DNA of 64,000 nt, taken from Anisakis pegreffii. Taxonomy: Eukaryota > Nematoda > Chromadorea > Rhabditida > Anisakidae. Where the stretch lies: the NCBI GenBank assembly GCA_035041965.1, contig JAPYMA010002832.1, positions 62,001 through 126,000 of the forward strand, given 5' to 3'. The notes under the pieces were generated by a model. It was not told the origin of the DNA. It saw nothing but the letters and a program-made list of their open reading frames with translations, and searched no databases. Below, one piece after another: positions 1-10,692 of the stretch. The position numbers and the translations under genes were made by a program. How positions within the stretch are numbered: the stretch's first letter is position 1; every line of letters begins with the position of its first letter.

Positions 1-620
1 CCCATGTGTGAGCATTTGTGGGAACATTTGAGGCTTATATTCGACATACGTGGGCGAATGTTCATTGCATTTCAAGTTTTAGTTTTCGTGGCTTTGACTG
101 AACAAATGATATGTGTGGTTCCTTGAATATTGCTGCATAGAATTGCGGTCGACAAAGTAACATTTGAATGTCCTCCTTTGCAGAGGTACCTGCGCATCGT
201 GAACACATTAAAATTGTTCCGCATTAATGGCCTCTGGTGAGTGCAGTGATTTCAGAATGATTTTCTATGGAAATCAACTTTTGATCGTCAATAATACTAT
301 TCACGATGTGATCATAAACAATAATCTGGTGTTATTGTTGAGTCGGCTTAACAAGCAGCCCGCTTAGATGGACCTCAAAACTTCCCGTCAACCATAAATC
401 AGGTTATTTTATTTGCATTTAATGTTTGATGCGTAAAAAAATCATCATTTTACTGCTATTGTTACTGTTAAAATCATTATTTTTTACTGTTACTTGGACG
501 TCGACTGGTTGACTTGTCAATCGCTGCGAGCGATCGGCGGATTATTTATATTACTAGAGTTATGATTATCTGTTGGATTGATATTTGGCTACGATTAATT
601 ATGCAAAATATTCATGGCAA

Positions 621-767
621 CTAGTTAATTACTTGGTTGTGTTCGGTTAGCCTATTCGCCTAGCCAGCGCGGTGGCGTAAATTGAGGCTAGAACAATGTG
701 CACAGAAACACGAGCATTGTGGCCAGCTACATTACAAACGTTTGATAGCCTGGCCAATCCAGGTAAT
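621..767 (+). mobile_element. dispersed miniature element, copy 1 (ATTAC-ended)
   Basis: This segment is closely similar, over about 140 bases, to the reverse complement of 56391-56531. Shared landmarks include GCCTAGCCAGCG near the start, GCATTGTGGCCAGC in the middle and AACGTTTGA followed by a CCAGGTAAT-like end. The two ends form an imperfect inverted repeat beginning ATTAC(T/C)TGG. The second copy lies in a USP25/28 intron, so this is a mobile or formerly mobile repeat. No transposase is encoded. The family is not identified. Confidence 0.65.
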
Positions 768-1305
768 CCAGGTAATCCGGGTTTGATGCGTATTCAGCCG
801 TTTCGTAACCAATAATCTCGTTAAATATGGTATATTTTCAATGTGGAATTTAATTTCTCACTTATGAATTTCTACATTGTCGCCGTCTTCGCTCGTTTAA
901 TGTGTTGAGCATTAAACGGAAACGGAAAATAAACAATTCGTTATCGCAGTTTGTCGTCGCTTGGGCAACCAAAAAACTCAGGGCGTGCATAAGTTTTACC
1001 TTTGAATGCGCTCAGTCAAATCTAGTCGATTTAATTCCGCCCATCCAGCTCACTGCTAAGCTTCGATATACTTCAGTTGAAATGTTCCAATTCATATCAT
1101 CATTATGCTCACATTTAATCATTCGTCTTAAATCTTTCACTCGTACTGTCGTCATGTGTTTGTTTATATTTTCACTCCTTGAATATTACTGCATAGAACT
1201 GCGCTCGTTCTCATATCTTATCTCTGTTCAATCTATGTTATTCATAATACAATTAATATCATTGATGTTTGTTTACTTTATTCATCATCGCTGCATAATT
1301 GTATA

Positions 1306-1430
1306 GTCCGTTTGAGTTCGGGTTGGCTCATAGGTCGAGCCCCAACCGGTAATTGTGGTACATCGTGGGTTCGACTGTCGTTCGAGGAGGAAAGTTTTGC
1401 TTAAACCCGAAAACCCGAGTGGTATACGAA
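1306..1430 (+). mobile_element. TA-flanked miniature element with tRNA-like core, copy 1
   Basis: About 125 bases flanked by TA on both sides. The right end (CCCGAGTGG then TATACGAA) and the interior match the reverse complement of the element at 57100-57215: both share a GGTTCGA core, a GTTCG..GGAG block, GTTTTGC and a closing CCGAGTGG. An A-box-like TGGCTCATAGG near 1324 and a B-box-like GGTTCGACT near 1369 suggest a tRNA-derived core. The left end is a weaker match to the terminal repeat, so the left boundary is approximate. Confidence 0.55.
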
Positions 1431-2917
1431 TACCATTGATGTTTCGAGCCTGAGCCAGACTAGAGGACTTGGCTTGTATCTAATTATCTGTCGTTGTTAA
1501 ATGATTATTCTTGTGTGTATTTGGGTATCATGTTTAATTGGTTTGCATCGATAATGATGCGTCGTCGTTCGTTGACTCTTTCTCCCTGAAAATGGCACCT
1601 CGTTCAACGTACATACATATTCGTATGTGTACATTTGTCATTGTGTTCGCGTTTGTTGTTCGATTTGATTTCGTTGAGTTTACGTGTGCTATTTCATTTA
1701 TTTATTTTAATACATTGGAAATATATACACGAGTATGAATGTGCGGCGTTCGAGAACGATGATTCTCATTAGATGTTTTTGAATTATTTCGTTGATGAAT
1801 TGATCGATTCAGTGTTTTGTGAGAATGTGGGTTGTGACTGTTATGATTGTCACTGAGAAAATGTTATTATTTAGTAGGGCACTTCTGAGAGGTTTCGTAA
1901 GATTTGCTTTAATTCTACGAAAACTTTTACGAATTTTAACATAGCGTAGATGCAGGATGACTCAATGTATTTGCGGGAGATTTGCGTTGGAAGGTTTACG
2001 AAATTGCCTATCTATATCTGTGTTGTAAGTCGAAAAAATGAGGATGATTATGCAATAGTTTTAGAATGAGGAACGCTTGCTTGCTCAGAGCCATTAATAT
2101 TTATGATTATGTGCTGATGTAAGTGCTTTGGTGGTGCGTTACAATTCATCATTAGTTATAAGTCTTTCGACGAAGTGAAAATCTTTATTTTATTTTCGAA
2201 GTTTTCAGAAAGCTTTAGTTCATCCACTCTATCTTCAAAAGTCTTTGTTTCATCGTTTGTTTCTGAAGCAGTTCAGTCTCTTAACTGAACAGCAAAGCAA
2301 TTAAAACTCTTTTGTCTTTAAATTTAAGGAAATTAATTCGGTGCGATAGATTTCTATTTTTGGGTGGGAATGTAGAAGGAGCTCGAAACAGCGATTAAGA
2401 AAAATCAGTGGAAATTTGCTTTCATTTTCACGAACGTTCCATGAACAATTGGTAAACCAAAAATTTGCATTTCAAATGAATAATCGCTGTGTTATTCATT
2501 GAAAAACTTCATTACCACTTATAACTTTTGTTGCTTTATAGATTGCTTCTCATTCATTCACTTCTATTTATATATTTATTACTTATTTTCCTTTCATATG
2601 CGGTGCCTTTGTAGGCAGAAGTTGCTTAAATTTTAAGCGGCTGCCGTGCCGAATGAAGTATGTTAGTTATTACTTGATTGAATGTTGTTTGCTTCATCCA
2701 GTTGATTTCCTCCTTCATCGTTGTGTTTAGCTCTGTCAGTCTCTAATGAGGCATTGAAGCGATTGCCGACCGATTATTCATTTAATTAATTTTTCGAGCG
2801 ATTCATGATGATATAAGGTGTATTATGATGCCAAGGTGTAAAGAAGAAAATATTTATTTAGTTATTTACTCAGCTGTTATTGTACGTTTCGTACCTAAGC
2901 CTCTTCAAGCCATCACT

Positions 2918-3136
2918 CTAGTTATCGCTATAATCACAGTTCAATGCTCTTCTCATGCGTGTTTGGCCCGCTATTTTGCAAATATTGTCTCGCCATCTCA
3001 TTTTCGGTCGACCTCGACTGACTTCTTTTTCCGATTCTAGATTGCCACTGTGTGCACCTCTTCGCCCAGTTGTTATTGTCCATTGTTGCAATTTTTCTTG
3101 CCCACTTGATTTTCCTTTCCCTTGCACATTAGACAA
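2918..3136 (-). mobile_element. RTE-type non-LTR retrotransposon fragment (end of reverse-transcriptase ORF)
   Basis: The minus-strand open frame contains RGRPKMRWRDNI followed by KIAGQTRMRRA. This pattern, GRPxxRWxDDIxKxAGxxWMRxA, is typical of the extreme C-terminus of endonuclease/reverse-transcriptase polyproteins of RTE-like retrotransposons. Only this last part is present; no reverse-transcriptase catalytic motif is visible upstream on the minus strand (above 3136), where TLC-gene exons lie instead. It is a truncated fragment. The call rests on recognition of the C-terminal motif only. Confidence 0.5.
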
Positions 3137-3259
3137 AGTTTGTTGTGTAGATATGTTGTGTAGTTGAACGTAGTTACGAATATAGGAAAGAAGTTTTTAC
3201 ACAGACAGAAGTCTTAAATATGGAATGCAAGAGTTTGCTTTCCAGTGCAAGCGAGGAAG

Positions 3260-6200
3260 ATGGAAATTGGTTCCACACAACTGAACTATGCAGATGCCCA
3301 ATTGCGACTTCCTCCATTGGAAGACATTTTTGAGTCGGCTTTCTATATTCCCTTCTTGACGTTTTTCGTTCTTTTCTACTCGATTGGTTATGCAGTTCGC
3401 ACACTGGCATGGAGAGATTATTCAGGATTTAGGTGAGTGAATTAGCTCGGCATTGTATCAGCCGTTTTAATTTTCCATTAAACGCTCGTTATTCATTGAT
3501 GTGCGAGACTGCAGGCAATATCGACTTCGTAATTTAACCGTATGCTTGATTCATTCCTTCATTACCGGTGTGTACACGTTATCGTTTATGTTGCTACAGC
3601 CAAAAGTAATGTTCCATGAGACGATGCATTGGTATCAGCCATGGTCCACGCTCATTCTGTTCCTTTCAATGGGTTAGTTGGGTTTTTCTGTTTTGAATAT
3701 CCTCTCAAAATTATTTGTTTTGTCTTTTTTTGGTTTTAAAAATTTTCTTTTGGTTCCTTAAGAATGAATATACGATTACTTGTTTACAACTGTCAGGAAA
3801 GAATTGATTCAATTTTAACGAAACCTATCTGAGTAAGGTTTCAAAGGGAGCGTTAGCGTGAAGTTTGCTGAGCAGAAAACAGTTTGCTGAGATTGTTGAA
3901 TGGCGATTGCTTTTCTCATGTGAATTGAATAATGAACTAAGAAGCATTCACTGAAAATAAGCAAATTGTTCTTACAGCGTATTTTGTGTGTGATGCAGTT
4001 GATATGCTGCAACATGAAATTTCACGATGGACCGTCGAGTTGTTGCTGCATCACATGGCGAGTATATGCGTATTTTCATGTGCTGTGCTCCCGAGAAAAT
4101 TCATTCCTTACGCTTATTGGGCATTGCTAATGGAAGTGAACAGGTGAACAGTTGTTTTGTCGGTCGCTTTTTTGGTGGGATGAGGGAGGGGATCGGGATG
4201 GAATCTCACTTTTTGATCTCTAATTGGAACATGAGAATTTTTAGCGTATTTTTACATCTACGATCTTTGATGCAATTGACTGGCGTTAATATATCGAGAG
4301 TTGGTGCGTATCGTGTTGTGCGTCTACTCAATGTGGCAACGTTGGTTTTTGCATGTTGATTTCGCGTTAGAATTTGAAAGTTTCATCAACTGGTGGCAGT
4401 GTGTTTATGGATTGTTTCATGAAGACGAGAGACAACTGGAAATTGGTTAAGGGAAAAATTGATGGAATTTTAGATTTGTGGTATTTCGATTTGCCGTACA
4501 AATTTGGCAAATCAATTGGGCGTGGCAGAATCGAGGAAAAATTCATATTTTCTACACATCAGTGGCTATAACTGGTGGCATATTCTTCTTTACAACGAAT
4601 GTGATTTTGTTTGTACGCATTCTCGCGTCTGATGGTTTCATTGGCGAATATGCCAAAAAGCATACAGCAATAAATAGGTTCGTTTGTTCATCCTTTACAC
4701 ACATTTTGAGTGTGTGAATTGATTGATTTCAGTGGAAATTTCTACTTTTCAGTTTATCCCCATTTTCTTGTTTTAAATTCAGTTTATTTCGAAAAAAATT
4801 GTGCATGAGGAATAAATATGTGCATATAAATGAACTCCATAAATTGCAACAATTTGCTGAAAGATTATGCAATCAGTCTAAAGACTCAAGCAAATGGAAT
4901 TTAATTTCCCTATTTCCAAACTGAAGATGGAAGCAGTCGAAGAAATCGCACGGGAAGTCGTTCGTTCGAGTTTCCTCAGAAATGTGTGCTTTGGTGACGG
5001 TTCAGAAAAGATAATGTTGTTAAGTTTGCAGGGATATGCAAGGTTCCGTACGTATAATGCAAGACACGAAGAACAGTTAAAGTGGAGTGTTCGTTTCATG
5101 TACAAATATTTATTGTAGTGAATTCCATTTCCCATGTATTATTTTGTCCAGTGCAATACGGTTCTTAATAGTCATTCATCCGATTGAACTATTTTCTGAT
5201 CTTAATGTAAATCACAACTTATATTTATCTGTTGTGTTCGTTAAGCGAAGAGCAGAAGTTTGTGAGATTTCTGCTAGAGTTTTGCTCTGATTCGTTTGAT
5301 TTGCCCGGAAGATCACTCAAATATTAAGAAATGCATCCATGCTTCATTGCAGTTGATTTGCACTAAGCTTCGCTGCAAGCTTCACAGATCCTACTCACTG
5401 TCTCTAAAAAAATTCCTGAGGTACTTTGCAAATGCTGTGTGTTCAAAGGGATGATATTCATTTCCTACGTTTCAGTCCATATAACTTATGCCAAATTTAT
5501 TTTATTCCTGTCACATATCATTTAAGTTTAATTTGTCATTTGTTTGCATAATGACGTTCGTTATTTTTTGAAGTGTAACCGAGAGTGATGATTGATTTTT
5601 GTTCTGCTTTGATTGCTTCATCTGTTTCTTATTTATCATAACTGCCATGTGAAATTATTTATCATATAACTTTTACGATGAGAATTTCACATTTAATAAT
5701 TATATACATATGGAACGTTGTTGTTGTTTTTCGGATTTTAATCTTTGTTATTATCTCGATTGTTATCAGTCATATCGCTTTCATTGTTATAGCTGTCAGT
5801 CTGATTTCAAAGATTGTTTAATGTTGCGTTATAATTTCTGAAATTAAATAACATATCACATTCGCATGTGTATTGTTAGAATTCACTTATTTTTTGTTTC
5901 GTTTCTTAATGTGTTTTGAGGAGCCGCCTTACTTACTACATTCAGTATTATTGAAATGAGCACTATTGATGTGTCGATATGATCAAAGCGTTGTATGTAA
6001 TCGTTATTGCCTTTATTGTTACCATAAATAATATTGTTACTATTATTATCATTATCATTATTGTTATCAGAATCTGACTTCCAACCGACTGTCGGATTTT
6101 CGCGACCGACTGCCGGTGGGATACCACCACTGATATTGATAGATCATTTGGTTTTGAGCAAAGACTTTATCCGTGTACCGGACGAAGGGTTTTGCTCGAA

Positions 6201-7186
6201 TTAGAAGGGTTTGTGAATATCGGTGATGTTATGGAATGTGAGTGGCTAGGTTGTGATTTGGCTTACTTGTTTGAATTCAATACTCAGTTGACTGCTTTTA
6301 CTCAGTATCTTATTGATATCTTGTTTGGTATTTCACATCTTTCATTGTTAAAGTTGTTGTCTTACCGGTTTCTACGTGTTGTGATTACTTTTTGAAATGA
6401 ATGGTGATGAAGTGTATTCAGGCAAACCAATAAAACAGCAGACAATCTCTGTGTGAGTTTACCCGTTTCGATGGTTACTGCAAAGAAAAATATTCTCAGT
6501 TATCCACTGTTCTCTAACAACGAGATCCGATCACACTTTTGCGAGTGTGTTATATTCGTTTTGTGTTGGTGAAATCTCGAAAGATTTCCACTCGAAAAAA
6601 ATTTTCAATAGAATATTTGCTGTAACCGTCATTAGAGCGCTTAAGTATTCAGAGTACGGTAATTAATTTGAGCTAATCACTGACAGCACATTTCCTCGAT
6701 TAACGTTCTCCCAGTAATATAGGTACAAAGACGTGGAGATTTCAATAATTGAAGGTATGGAAATTCAATTACGGTATGAAGACTCTCAGAATTTCAATTA
6801 TGACTCAGTTTTCAAATTGCAGCATTCGAATGCACACTTCATATGTGAAACATTGTAATGTTTGATCAATTCCAACAAATTTATATCGTAAAATAAATCT
6901 TCGCTAATGTAAACTAAAAATTCTCTTTAAGAAAATATCAGTTGTCATGGAAACTTATGTTGTTAAGGGAATGAGAGCATTTTGTGAGTTTTGATCAGTG
7001 GAATATTTTTATACCGAGTTTAGTTCACCTGTTTGGTGTGGTGTGTGGAGAAGGGAATCGCTGTTTGCCTGATGACTGATACTGAGTCATTTCTTGGAAT
7101 GTTTAATTTACAGCCAAAAAAAATATTCATTCCTGAGCTCGACATCAGAAGACGACAAACTAAACGTTTCAAAAACGTTGACTTAG
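3260..7186 (+). CDS. TLC-domain multi-pass membrane protein (TLCD family)
   Basis: Six exons with matching phases: 3260-3432, 3515-3672, 3978-4143, 4245-4340, 4474-4677 and, less certainly, 7114-7186; about 289 residues. The protein has several hydrophobic segments (FYIPFLTFFVLFYSIGYAV near the N-terminus, ITGGIFFFTTNVILFV near the end). It carries the TLC signature: YFVCDAVDML, ELLLHHMASICVF, then a late RLLNVAT-FVVFRF segment. TLC proteins are membrane proteins linked to membrane-lipid composition (TLCD1/2) or ceramide synthesis; this one lacks a homeobox-like region and the LAG1 motif, so I favour the TLCD1/2/4 side. The start is the first ATG in frame; a second, out-of-frame ATG lies upstream at 3213. 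The final exon follows a 2.4-kb intron and encodes a hydrophilic Ser-rich tail ending at a stop at 7184-7186. It fits in phase, but there is no homology to prove it. Confidence 0.8.
4678..7113 (+). other. long putative intron of the TLC-domain gene
   Basis: About 2.4 kb of T/G-rich sequence between the penultimate and the proposed last TLC exon. It has a good GT donor at 4678 (GTTCGTT) and a TTTACAG acceptor ending at 7113. An open frame around 4894-5118 is not supported by splice sites or similarity. If the TLC protein ends earlier, this would be partly intergenic. Confidence 0.4.
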
Positions 7187-7534
7187 GATCGGTCACTGGA
7201 GAAGAGATTTGGATTGGTCAGAGAAGGAGGATTTATATGAAACTTCTCGTATGGGAACCAAATCAAGGTAATGAATCTATAGGTTGACGAATCGTCCGTT
7301 TGTACTGCTCACAAGTTATTAGTAAGAGAGCAGCTAACAATAGGATGAATTAATTCATTGCGAGAAACTACGACATCCAACATGTAAATAATGAAACAAG
7401 ACAATTAATTCAGAGTATTTGCAATGCAATTCACGGCTGGGCATATTGTGGTTTTCTTCTAGGGACAGAGAATGAATAGAGTTGGTTTTTTGGAGTGATG
7501 AACAGTAAAAATTTACATTTCCGGGGAATTTCAG

Positions 7535-7949
7535 ATACGTAATTGTGCAATTGGCCAGCGTAATATCTGGTAGCACTCGAGTATGGGTACGCGAAAGGGC
7601 AGCCGAAAAATTTAGTGGAATTTTTTACGATCCAGCGAGTGAGTGGAAATTAGTTTCATGAGAATACTCTCAGATTTATAATTGTTTCTCTCGAATAATC
7701 ACAACCATATTTTACAAAAGGCTATTCATTATGAGTACCATAAATGTGTAGTCACCTTCTTCTGTAATTGTACTGAACACCTTAGAGACTGATCAACCGT
7801 AGTCTGAGCATACGAGGAAGTTTGTGAATGCGATTGAACTTTTGTTTTTGTTCTCAGTTGGTCGAAACGTTCTCTTCGAAGAAGCACGACGAATAAAGGG
7901 CAAATCGGAGCTGCCGAAACGAGTGAAGAAAATGTTCAACATTGAATAA
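7535..7949 (+). CDS. C-terminal two exons of an unrecognised gene
   Basis: Exon 7535-7638 (TTTCAG acceptor, GTGAGT donor) joins in phase to exon 7858-7949 (TTCTCAG acceptor), which ends in TAA. The combined C-terminus contains STRVWVRERAAEKFSGIFYD followed by GRNVLFEEARRIKGK and ends KKMFNIE. The composition is that of a conserved, charged, soluble or peripheral protein rather than of chance reading frames, and wobble positions look unconstrained. I do not recognise the family. Upstream exons were not found: the exon enters in phase 2, which does not match the open frame at 7114-7265. A competing reading of the last exon in another frame ends sooner and looks less protein-like. Confidence 0.5.
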
Positions 7950-8853
7950 TGAGTTGATACAAGTTGATTGTCATTGTATATCCATAAATGTGTACATGAA
8001 CTTATCCGTTAAGTTGCGTTCTTGCAACGGCACTGATCATTGTTGCCACTGATTCGGACGTATTTTTGTTTCCATCCTCAATCGAAAGCTTCTTCATTTA
8101 ACAATGAGAATGCCGTCGTTTTGTAGTTTGTCACCTAAAGAGTTGATTTATAATTTGTTGAATAGTTACTCAATAATTGAGAATAGTTACAGATAACAAT
8201 AGTGAATCATTTATTGTGCTGGTCTGTGTAGTGTAATTAATTGGCAAATATGTTGTATAGATTTGTTCATGGATTATAAGATAAATTCATTTGTGATGTG
8301 AACAGTTTTTATTTGGTTTAATGTAACGGTTCTGGAGACCAGTTGCTGTCGTGTTGAAGCACTATCGTAACGATGTTGCTTGCTCGCTCGTGTGTTTTGG
8401 TGGATTCATTATTCCTGTTAGCGATGAGAATTTCAATTAGAATCCTTTTATGTGGTCGTATTTATGAGAAGCAATATTTTTATAGTAGACACTGCGCTCA
8501 TTAGTGAATCTTCAAGTTTTGAAAGTGTATTTGTGTAATCTATGAGTTGTAATCCTTCCCAAAAGAAGATGAATATGATTCAATGTTTGGAGGAATCGCG
8601 AGGAAAGGATATTCAAATTCCATTTGAATATATTCATTTGCATACTCAGCAGCAATTTTTTCCAAACACACTTTCTGTACTCCTAAATACGATCAGATAT
8701 TTCCCAAGCGCAGATTCTTTTCATATCGAGAGTTTTGTTTTGTCACCGAAAGTATATGAAATGAATGTGAAAAAGTTCTCGAAAATGATTGCGTATCATT
8801 GCTGAAGGAGTTGTTTGCATTTCGAGGTAATCATCGCTGTGTTATCGGTTGAC
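7950..8853. other. intergenic region upstream of SRPRB
   Basis: About 900 bases, T-rich. A short open frame at 8542-8805 has no recognisable similarity and no supporting splice sites. No clear promoter element is visible. A possible 3'-end region with a CCATAAATGTG context follows the previous gene near 7980. Confidence 0.4.
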
Positions 8854-10692
8854 ATGTCAGACGTTACAATCGAGCCAATTGAAAATGATACGAGAACGTT
8901 GGTGGCGATCGTGGTGGCCGTTTGTTGTGTGCTGATCACGTTGATTGCAATCTTCGTGAAACGAGCGTTCTCGGCTCGAGCGAACACAGTGCTCATTGTT
9001 GGACTGAATGACTCCGGAAAAACGATACTCTTCTCCAAACTCATCCGGAAAAGTGGGTTGAATTAGCGTTCATTTCGGTGCAGTTTTTGGGCAGATGTTA
9101 GAAACTTTCGCAAGATTTTTGGAAATTCAGTGGTGTTTTGTGGGAAGTCGCATTGTTTTTCGCCAAGTTCAGGTATCAAAAAGTGTTATATCAAAGTGCA
9201 TTGATGGTTTCGATTCGAATCATCTGCAATAAGAATAATATTCAGTTTCATTTCAAAAAGAAATTCTTTTCAGAATCTACTCCGCTTACGTATTCATCAA
9301 TAACGCCAAATATTTACGAGGATTTCCAGACAGTCAATGGTTTATCGCTAACACTGATTGATTTTCCAGGAACTGAAAAACTGAGGAAACACCTCTTTGA
9401 ACATTACTTCGAGCAGGTGAGCGTTTTCATTTTTTACTTTGCGATTAAAACAGATAAAAAATGAAAATGTTCACCTGTTCGAAAAAAAGAACATTTTCAT
9501 TATTCATAGAAAATTATTCTGGTTTGGTGTTTGGTATTCGCGAAGTTAACTAAGAAATTCGTAAGGTGAAAATGAGAGCAAAGAATTTTTTCTTTACTTT
9601 TCTTTCTTATGCATCATTGTGCGACAATCTAAAACTGTTTGATCGTTTCGTCGCCTCAACTTCAGTCACATCGCGCTTATCAGTTTTACCATCATTGGTA
9701 ATTCGAATATCTTTCAGAAAGCATCCTCTCTGAAAGCGGTGATATTTTTGATTGATAGTGCTACGTTCAGTAAGCGATCGCGAGACGTGGCTGAATTCTT
9801 ATATGATGTTTTGTTCGAGTCACCGAAACGAGTCAACACACTCGTCGCATGCAATAAGCAGGATCTGTCATTCGCCAAGAGTGCACAGGTAATATTTGGG
9901 CCGTCCGAAATAGTTGATTTGCATGGGCACTTATGATGATTGTTGCTTATTATCTTATGTGATGAGAAGTGTTTGATGTATTATGCTTTGATGAAATTCT
10001 ACTTGTTCAATGTGCATATTATGTATCAATGTTTATATATTTCGTCAACTCCGATTGCAAAATGTCAAAAATTCATTTGAAGGCAATTCGGAGTGCATTA
10101 GAGCGAGAATTTGGCATGATAAATGGAACACGTGAGGCCGCATTGGACAGTACTGGGGGTGATGCGAAGAAGAGAGTTTTGACTGATACTGGTGGGTGCT
10201 TGGTGACGACTGCACGAGACATTTCGTGCAGCTGTCCTTTTGCAATAAATATTTAAAATGATTCGAAAATTTTCATCTCATTTTGTTTTTAGTTTGGTTT
10301 TGAGGATTCGTTGTAATGAAAAAGAGAGAGAATGTTTCGTAGTGCGATAAATTCTTCAATTATACGAACTGGAAATGCGATGAACCGATATAGTATTTAG
10401 ACAAATCTTCGTTGAATGATCAGTATGAATGTGTTCATACTGACCATAAATGAAGATTTGTGACTAGCATGGAGTAATGATTGATGATAGAAATATCGGT
10501 GCTATGAACAATAAACAATCGCATCAATTAAAGCAAATTCCAGGAAAATCATTCCAATGGTCGGATTTGGGTGAGTCTCGTGTAGAGTTTGTAGAGTGTT
10601 CAACTGCACCGCACACTGAAAACGGTGAGAACAAGATAAATGAAGAGCAGGTGGATATATCGCAAATCAGTGAATGGATCAAAACACTTTGA
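8854..10692 (+). CDS. SRPRB: signal recognition particle receptor subunit beta
   Basis: Five exons: 8854-9052, 9274-9416, 9718-9888, 10083-10191, about 10475-10692; roughly 279 residues, close to the usual ~270. SRPRB is the membrane-anchored Ras-like GTPase that holds SRP receptor alpha at the ER during cotranslational targeting. The N-terminal anchor is LVAIVVAVCCVLITLIAIFV. GTPase motifs follow in order: G1 GLNDSGKT, a Thr-containing G2 region (STPLTYSSITPN), G3 DFPGTE, G4 NKQD, G5-like ECST. The family-specific stretches DSATFSKRSRDVAEFLY and LVACNKQDLSFAKSA are clear, as is the C-terminal ISEWIKTL. The start ATG at 8854 gives the expected short lumenal N-terminus. Acceptors of exons 4 (ends ..TTTGAAG) and 5 (ends ..ATGGAG) are poor in pyrimidines, so these two starts are the least certain. 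Confidence 0.93.

Larger units (their letters stand above)
1..2890. other. gene-free left edge with repeat fragments
   Basis: I see no exon here that resembles a known protein. The open frames are short, low-complexity and lack coherent splice sites. The + strand is T- and G-rich, like the introns of the genes that follow. Two short dispersed elements lie inside it and are listed separately. Confidence 0.6.

Noticed and set aside
902..1306. 134-codon open frame near the left edge
   Set aside because: Hydrophobic low-complexity translation of T-rich DNA, no similarity, no supporting splice sites.
1310..1390. A functional tRNA gene
   Set aside because: A- and B-box-like strings are present, but I could not fold a complete acceptor stem and anticodon arm. 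The same core recurs in a mobile element, so it is treated as a tRNA-derived repeat.
3174..3410. Minus-strand frame opposite the first TLC exon
   Set aside because: It is antisense to a well-supported TLC exon with a correct donor and in-phase continuation.
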